A stretch of 64,000 nucleotides of DNA, from contig NZ_CP027762.1 in assembly GCF_003852315.1 (NCBI RefSeq), forward strand, positions 186,001-250,000, given 5' to 3'. The translations under genes and the position numbers were made by a program. The DNA comes from Pseudomonas sp. LBUM920 (GTDB lineage Bacteria > Pseudomonadota > Gammaproteobacteria > Pseudomonadales > Pseudomonadaceae). Within the stretch, counting starts at the first letter, position 1, and each line of letters opens with the position of its first letter. The notes beneath the pieces were generated by a model. The model made no database searches and was not told where the DNA came from. It worked only from the letters and a program-made list of their open reading frames with translations. Shown in pieces: positions 59,546 through 64,000 of this stretch.

Positions 59546-60547
59546 ATGAAACTGCCCTTCAAACGTCTGATCAGCCTGTTCGCCGGCACTGCCCTGGCCG
59601 GGTTGGTGCAGGCTGCCGATCTCACGGAAATTCGCATCGCCGTGCCCGACCTCAGTGCGGGCAGCCAGCACAGCGGCGGCGGGGTAACCGATGTACTGCA
59701 AAGCCAGCAAATCTTTGAAAAGGCCTTTGCCGACCAGGGCATCAAGATTCAATGGAATTATTTCAAGGGCGCAGGCCCGGTGATTAATGAGGCCTTTGCC
59801 AATGGCCAGGTGGACCTGGCTTACCTGGGCGACCTGGCGGCGATCATCGGCCGCTCCAATGGTCTGGACACGCGCTTGCTCAGTGCCTCGGCGCGCGGCG
59901 TCAAGCATTACCTCGCCGTGGTGCCAGGCTCCGGCATCAAGACCTTGCAAGACCTCAAGGGCAAGCGCGTCGCCGTGTTCCGCGGCACGGCCAGCCAGTT
60001 GTCATTCGACACCGCGCTGGCCAGCCAGGGTTTGAGTGAGAAGGACCTGAAAGTCATCAACCTGGACTTCAGCGCCGCCATTGCCGCCCTGGCCGCCAAA
60101 CAGATTGACGCCACCTGGGGCGGTTCAGGCCTCACGGCGCTGCAAGCCAAGGGCCTGGCCGAGATACCGCTGACCACCAAGGACATCGGTGGCGCCGGCA
60201 GCGTGCAGGCGGTGCTGGTGGGCAGTGCCAAGTTTGTGGATGAACACCCGCAAGCCGTGGCCACCTTGCTCAAGGCCCAGCAGCAGGCGGTGCAGTGGTT
60301 GACCGATGACAACAACAAGCAGGCTTACATCGACCTGGTGTCGAGGCTGGCCAGTTACCCGCCGGTGATCCTGACCAACGATCTGAAAGACCAGAAACTC
60401 AGCGAGATTTTCCCCTCGACCCTGGACCCGGTGTTCCTCGGCAAATTGCAGGACGCGGTGGACTTGGCGTCCAAAGAGCGGCTGATCCGCAAGCCGTTTC
60501 AGGTGGGCGATTGGGTGGCGCCGAATCTGGCGGCGGCGGGGCGCTGA
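59546..60547 (+). CDS. atsR: AtsR-like periplasmic sulfate-ester-binding protein
   Basis: The 333-residue protein has a signal peptide (MKLPFKRLISLFAGTALAGL, cleavage near VQA-ADL). The SBP fold shows ILKG-type motifs such as QWNYFKGAGPVINEAFANGQ and LAYLGDLAAIIGRSNG, as in SsuA/TauA. It would bind sulfate esters or sulfonates for the AtsBC transporter encoded divergently. ATG 59546 follows AGGAG by eight bases. The symbol is by context. Confidence 0.82.
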   Translation: MKLPFKRLISLFAGTALAGLVQAADLTEIRIAVPDLSAGSQHSGGGVTDVLQSQQIFEKAFADQGIKIQWNYFKGAGPVINEAFANGQVDLAYLGDLAAIIGRSNGLDTRLLSASARGVKHYLAVVPGSGIKTLQDLKGKRVAVFRGTASQLSFDTALASQGLSEKDLKVINLDFSAAIAALAAKQIDATWGGSGLTALQAKGLAEIPLTTKDIGGAGSVQAVLVGSAKFVDEHPQAVATLLKAQQQAVQWLTDDNNKQAYIDLVSRLASYPPVILTNDLKDQKLSEIFPSTLDPVFLGKLQDAVDLASKERLIRKPFQVGDWVAPNLAAAGR

Positions 60548-60570
60548 GCCTGGTGGTGGCTGGGTTATCG

Positions 60571-60641
60571 CTATCGCGGACCAGCCCGCTCCCACAGGGG
60601 AACGCCTTCCAACTGGGCGAGCGGGCTTGCCCGCGATGAGG
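60571..60641. repeat. REP pair after atsR
   Basis: CCAGCCCGCTCCCACA lies left and GAGCGGGCTTGCCCGCGATG lies right, in the diverging orientation, between atsR and the convergent LysR gene. Confidence 0.75.
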
Positions 60642-60644
60642 CCT

Positions 60645-61565
60645 TCAAACCGCCACACTCACCTGCTGCCTGTCGACCTCCACCAGCGTCTCGATCATCG
60701 CCTTCGCCGCCGGCGACAACCGCGACCCGGTGCGGCTGACAATCCCGCAGCGCGCGCTCATGGTCTCCAGGTTCTGCGGCAGGTTGCGCCAGTGCAGCAG
60801 CACCAGCGAGCCCTGGGCGATGTCTTCGGCAAACGCCTCTTCCGTGCCCACCCCAATCGCATCGGACTGCAGCACGATCTTCACCAGCGCCGGGAAATGC
60901 TCGGTCTGAATGCTCGGTGAAAAGTCCATGCGCCCACTCAGGTTCGCCAGCAATTTTCGGATGCCCTGGGAGATCAACGGTGAGGCCAGCGGGTAGTCGA
61001 ACATGTCGTTGGTCGACAAGCTGTCCTTGGCCAATAACGGATGCCCCGGTCGGCAAAAAAACACCCCGCGCTTGGGCGTCAGTGCGCGTGTCTGGAAGTT
61101 CGGGTCGGCTTCGAACTGGCGAATGTCGGCGATAAAGAATTCGATCTCTTCACGGCTCAGGGCGCGGCTGAGTTTCTCCCAGTTGTCCACCTGGAAGCTG
61201 GTGCGGATTTTCGGGTGCGCACCGATAAACCGCGCCACCGCATCCGGCACCAGTTTCACGGCCGGCGCCGGCCCGGTGCCAAAGCGCAGGTCACCGGCGT
61301 CGAGTTTGGTCATGCGCGTCACTTCACTGCTCAGCAGGGCGGCGCCATGCACCAGGCTCAAGGCGTGTTGCAGCACCACCTGGCCCTCGGGCGTGGGGCG
61401 CAGATCCTTGTTGCCGCGATCGACCAGCACACAGCCGAACTCTTGCTCCAGCCCTTGAATGCTGCGGCTGAAGGCGGGCTGGGTGATGCCCATGGCGTCC
61501 GCTGCACGCACGAAACTGCGGTGTTCGTTGAGGGCGATGAAGTAGCGCAGTTGGCGAAGATCCAT
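60645..61565 (-). CDS. sftR: LysR-family regulator, probably SftR
   Basis: The 306-residue protein has the LysR HTH (MDLRQLRYFIALNEHRSFVR, ADAMGITQPAFSRSIQGLEQ) and a C-terminal effector domain. SftR in P. putida S-313 is a LysR activator of sulfate-ester genes and lies with the ats cluster, so the name is given by context. The start is set at MDLRQL (61565), dropping five residues (MPGKH). It is divergent from atsK, whose promoter it likely controls. Confidence 0.7.
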   Translation of the reverse strand: MDLRQLRYFIALNEHRSFVRAADAMGITQPAFSRSIQGLEQEFGCVLVDRGNKDLRPTPEGQVVLQHALSLVHGAALLSSEVTRMTKLDAGDLRFGTGPAPAVKLVPDAVARFIGAHPKIRTSFQVDNWEKLSRALSREEIEFFIADIRQFEADPNFQTRALTPKRGVFFCRPGHPLLAKDSLSTNDMFDYPLASPLISQGIRKLLANLSGRMDFSPSIQTEHFPALVKIVLQSDAIGVGTEEAFAEDIAQGSLVLLHWRNLPQNLETMSARCGIVSRTGSRLSPAAKAMIETLVEVDRQQVSVAV

Positions 61566-61747
61566 ATGCTTTCCCGGCATCTGAAAAATAGGTCGAAGGC
61601 ATTTGCGACCGAGGGAGCTGAGGTTTTAAATGCAAGCTCTTATTCCGTCAACGAAGCATTGATTGATTTGCTAGATCTAAAATGCATATCAATAGAGCGT
61701 TGCCGGAAGGCATCCCCACCATCAGCAGGCACATGAGGGTCTTCACC
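61566..61747. promoter_or_regulatory. Divergent sftR-atsK control region
   Basis: This 182 bp region between the LysR gene and atsK includes AATGCAAGCTCTTATTCCGT and ATGCATATC at 61682-61690. The latter is shared with the atsB-atsR region. LysR sites of the T-N11-A kind are possible here, but no single site is certain. Confidence 0.45.
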
Positions 61748-62653
61748 ATGAGCAACGCCGCATTAGCTGTTCAACCCGTCGCCCAGGCGCTGGACATCCA
61801 CCCGGTCGCTGGCCGCATCGGCGCCGAGATCCGTGGCATCAAACTGTCCGGTGACCTGGATGCCGCCACCGTCGACGCGATCCAGCAAGCGCTGGTGCAG
61901 TACAAAGTGATCTTCTTTCGTGAGCAGACCCACCTCGACGACCAGAGCCAGGAAGCCTTCGCTCACCTGCTCGGTGAGCCGATTGCCCACCCCACCGTGC
62001 CGGTGCGCGACGGCACGCGGTTCCTGCTGGAACTGGATGGCACGCGCGGCCAGCGCGCCAACTCCTGGCACACTGACGTGACCTTCGTTGACGCCTACCC
62101 GAAAGCCTCGATCCTGCGGTCGGTGCTGGCGCCAAAATCCGGCGGCGACACCGTGTGGGCCAATACGTCCAGCGCCTACAACGACCTCAGCGTCGAGCTG
62201 CGCGCCCTCGCCGACACCCTGTGGGCGATTCACAGCAACGAGTACGACTACGCCGGGCGCAAGCCGGATGTATCGGTCGAAAAGCTTGAGGAGTACCGCA
62301 AGGTGTTCACCTCCACGGTGTACGAGACCGAACACCCGGTGGTGCGCGTGCACCCGGTCAGCGGCGAGAAAACCTTGCTGCTGGGGCACTTCGTCAAGCG
62401 CCTCAAAGGCTATTCCCAGGCGGACTCGACGCAGCTGTTCAATCTGCTGCAAAGCCACGTCACCCGCCTGGAAAACACCGTGCGCTGGCGCTGGAACGCC
62501 GGCGACGTGGCGATCTGGGACAACCGCGCCACCCAGCATTACGCGGTGGATGACTACGGCACTCAGGAACGCATCGTGCGCCGGGTAACGCTCAAGGGCG
62601 ACGTGCCGGTGGGTGTGCAGGGGCAGCGTAGCCAGACAACAAAGGGGCTCTAG
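61748..62653 (+). CDS. atsK: AtsK alkylsulfatase, 2-oxoglutarate/Fe(II)-dependent dioxygenase
   Basis: The 301-residue enzyme is of the TauD family. The metal-binding triad is H108 and D110 (NSWHTDVTFV) with H264 (ATQHYAVDD), the same numbering as in P. putida AtsK. Arg in ERIVRRVTL binds 2-oxoglutarate. It cleaves alkyl sulfate esters oxidatively, releasing sulfite or sulfate and an aldehyde. The start is ATG 61748 (MSNAALAVQPVAQAL); a longer frame adds 22 unsupported residues. It lies divergent from the LysR gene. Confidence 0.92.
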   Translation: MSNAALAVQPVAQALDIHPVAGRIGAEIRGIKLSGDLDAATVDAIQQALVQYKVIFFREQTHLDDQSQEAFAHLLGEPIAHPTVPVRDGTRFLLELDGTRGQRANSWHTDVTFVDAYPKASILRSVLAPKSGGDTVWANTSSAYNDLSVELRALADTLWAIHSNEYDYAGRKPDVSVEKLEEYRKVFTSTVYETEHPVVRVHPVSGEKTLLLGHFVKRLKGYSQADSTQLFNLLQSHVTRLENTVRWRWNAGDVAIWDNRATQHYAVDDYGTQERIVRRVTLKGDVPVGVQGQRSQTTKGL

Positions 62654-62674
62654 GCTAAGTTTGGCGATCAAAAA

Positions 62675-62764
62675 TGTGGGAGCGGGCTTGCTCGCGAATG
62701 CGCAGTGTCAGTCGATGTATGTATCAACTGACAGGCTGCATTCGCGAGCAAGCCCGCTCCCACA
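62675..62764. repeat. REP inverted pair after atsK
   Basis: TGTGGGAGCGGGCTTGCTCG and its exact inverted copy flank a short spacer with its own TCAGTCGATGTATGTATCAA hairpin. It lies between the convergent atsK and sulfatase genes. Confidence 0.85.
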
Positions 62765-62778
62765 TTGGTGTGTGGTGT

Positions 62779-64000
62779 TTACCAGACGCCTATCTGCACC
62801 ACTTTTTCCGCCTCCGGCTCACCATACCGAAACCCTTGGCCACGCTGATCAATCTCCGCGTGGCTGATGGTGGTGCGCCGCTTTAACCCGCGCAGCCACT
62901 CGAACAGATAGCCCAGGTGCGTTTCGCGCACCGCCGCATAGGCCGGATCGGCACCCAGGTCGTGTAATTCCTGCGGGTCATTGTGAAGATCAAACAGCTG
63001 TGGGCGAAAGCCGTCATACGCCAGGTACTTCCAGCGCTCGCTGCGCACCATGGTCATGCGGCAACGGTCGATGGGCTGTTCCAGACGCTCGCGGGCCGGG
63101 GCCTGGAACGCATAGTCGTATTCGGCGATGGCGTAGTTGCGCCAAGTGATGTCTTTGCCGTGCAGCAGCGGGATCAGCGAACGGCCCTCCAGGCGGTGGT
63201 CAGCCGCCGGCAAACCCAGGGCGTCGAGGAAGGTCGGCAGGGCGTCGATGGTTTCCACCAGGCGTGCGTCCACTGAACCACGGCTGATGTCGGCGCTGGC
63301 GCGCGGGTCGCGCACGATCAGCGGGACGCCCACCGCAGGCTCCAGCAAGAACTCCTTTTCACCGAGGAAGTGGTCGCCGAGGAAGTCGCCGTGGTCGCTG
63401 GTGAACACGATCAGCGTGTCGTTCCAACGGCCGTTGCTTTGCAGAAAATCGAACAGCCGCCCGAGTTGATCGTCGACCTGTTTGATCAGCCCCATGTAGG
63501 TCGGAATCACCGTCAGCCGCACCTCATCACGGGAGAAATTCAGGCTCTCCTGGTGCTGGCGGAAGGCGTGGTAAACCGGGTGATCGCTGGTGTGTTCAGG
63601 TTGAATGGGCGCCTGGACATGCTCGGCGCCATACAGCGCGTGGTACGGCGCCGCAGCGATATAGGGCCAGTGCGGCTTGATGTAGGACAGGTGCAGGCAC
63701 CACGGCTGCTCGCCTTGTTCGGCGATAAAGTCGATGGCGCGGTCGGTGGTGTAGACCGTTTCCGAATGCTCCTGCGCCACGCGCGCAGGCTTGCCTGAGT
63801 GACGCATGTGCCAGCCGCTGAGGATTTCACCGTTTTCACCGGCGGCGGCATTGGCCCATTCATGCCACGGGTTGCTGCCGTCGTAGCCTTGTTCACGCAG
63901 GTAATGGGTGTACGGGGCGGACTCGCGTTTGTCCTCGAACAGTGGGCTGTCAGGGTAAATGCCGTCGTGGCGCATGTACGCGTCAAACCCGACCTCATTC
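62779..64000 (-). CDS. Sulfatase / phosphonate monoester hydrolase-like enzyme (5' end outside the window)
   Basis: The C-terminal 406 or so residues of a sulfatase-superfamily protein are present; the frame is open through 63999, so the N-terminus with the formylglycine site lies outside. YMGLIKQVDDQLGRLFDFLQ and VFTSDHGDFLGDHFLGEKEF resemble phosphonate monoester hydrolases and choline-sulfatase-like enzymes. The Asp-His pair in TSDHGD is a metal ligand. With the neighbouring ats genes it points to sulfate-ester scavenging, but the exact substrate cannot be told from the visible part. Confidence 0.85.
   Translation of the reverse strand, partial: NEVGFDAYMRHDGIYPDSPLFEDKRESAPYTHYLREQGYDGSNPWHEWANAAAGENGEILSGWHMRHSGKPARVAQEHSETVYTTDRAIDFIAEQGEQPWCLHLSYIKPHWPYIAAAPYHALYGAEHVQAPIQPEHTSDHPVYHAFRQHQESLNFSRDEVRLTVIPTYMGLIKQVDDQLGRLFDFLQSNGRWNDTLIVFTSDHGDFLGDHFLGEKEFLLEPAVGVPLIVRDPRASADISRGSVDARLVETIDALPTFLDALGLPAADHRLEGRSLIPLLHGKDITWRNYAIAEYDYAFQAPARERLEQPIDRCRMTMVRSERWKYLAYDGFRPQLFDLHNDPQELHDLGADPAYAAVRETHLGYLFEWLRGLKRRTTISHAEIDQRGQGFRYGEPEAEKVVQIGVW

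Overview
The window looks like a chromosome segment of a fluorescent Pseudomonas (P. fluorescens group). The evidence is the GC-rich genes, the many GTGGGAGCGGGCTTGC-type REP pairs between genes, and familiar Pseudomonas neighbourhoods: pgaABCD, gabDT, oscA-sbp-cysTWA and the ats sulfate-ester cluster. No rRNA, CRISPR array or prophage was seen. One tRNA (Arg, CCG anticodon) is present.

Layout. 1-6180: pga operon (poly-N-acetylglucosamine exopolysaccharide; pgaA is cut by the left edge). 6694-19836: a two-partner secretion / contact-dependent inhibition locus in B-A-I order: TpsB transporter, a 3467-residue TpsA exoprotein with a VENN pretoxin region and a PoNe-like PD-(D/E)XK nuclease tip, and a PoNi-like immunity gene overlapping its end. 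19837-25775: an AT-rich graveyard of orphan toxin tips and small immunity genes, punctuated by copies and deletion derivatives of one IS200/RAYT-like element with AATAGGGGTCAGACCAC ends. 25776-27162: a lipoprotein gene and a small DUF3077-like gene behind a long structured leader. 27566-30136: an autotransporter. 30275-33662: lipoproteins, including a CsgG/DUF4810/DUF799 operon. 33884-36820: YfbK-type VWA lipoprotein, ECF sigma factor and a likely anti-sigma partner. 37325-40225: gabD-gabT (GABA catabolism). 40365-46322: signalling genes (receiver-HDOD, PAS-GGDEF, PAS-GGDEF-EAL) and a desaturase. 46626-50783: oscA-sbp-cysT-cysW-cysA (sulfate uptake and sulfur starvation). 50905-55250: Mpo1-like protein, Crp-like regulator, lone receiver, a four-unit REP array, AraC regulator and desaturase. 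55222-64000: sulfate-ester scavenging: arylsulfatase, a transporter with a fused double permease, its binding protein, a LysR regulator, the AtsK alkylsulfatase and a second, edge-truncated sulfatase.

How it fits together. The left half is a surface and competition region (exopolysaccharide, TpsA/CDI, autotransporter, outer-membrane lipoproteins). The right half is dominated by sulfur acquisition: inorganic sulfate through Sbp-CysTWA, organosulfates through the Ats proteins. The most unusual stretch is 18300-25775. Orphan cassettes there share a short junction sequence (GATGCAAAAG / GGTGCAAAAG) with the site in tpsA where the active toxin domain begins. The toxin fragments are truncated at element ends while the immunity genes remain open. 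This looks like a reservoir of used or captured toxin tips, disarmed by a mobile element, with the immunity genes kept.
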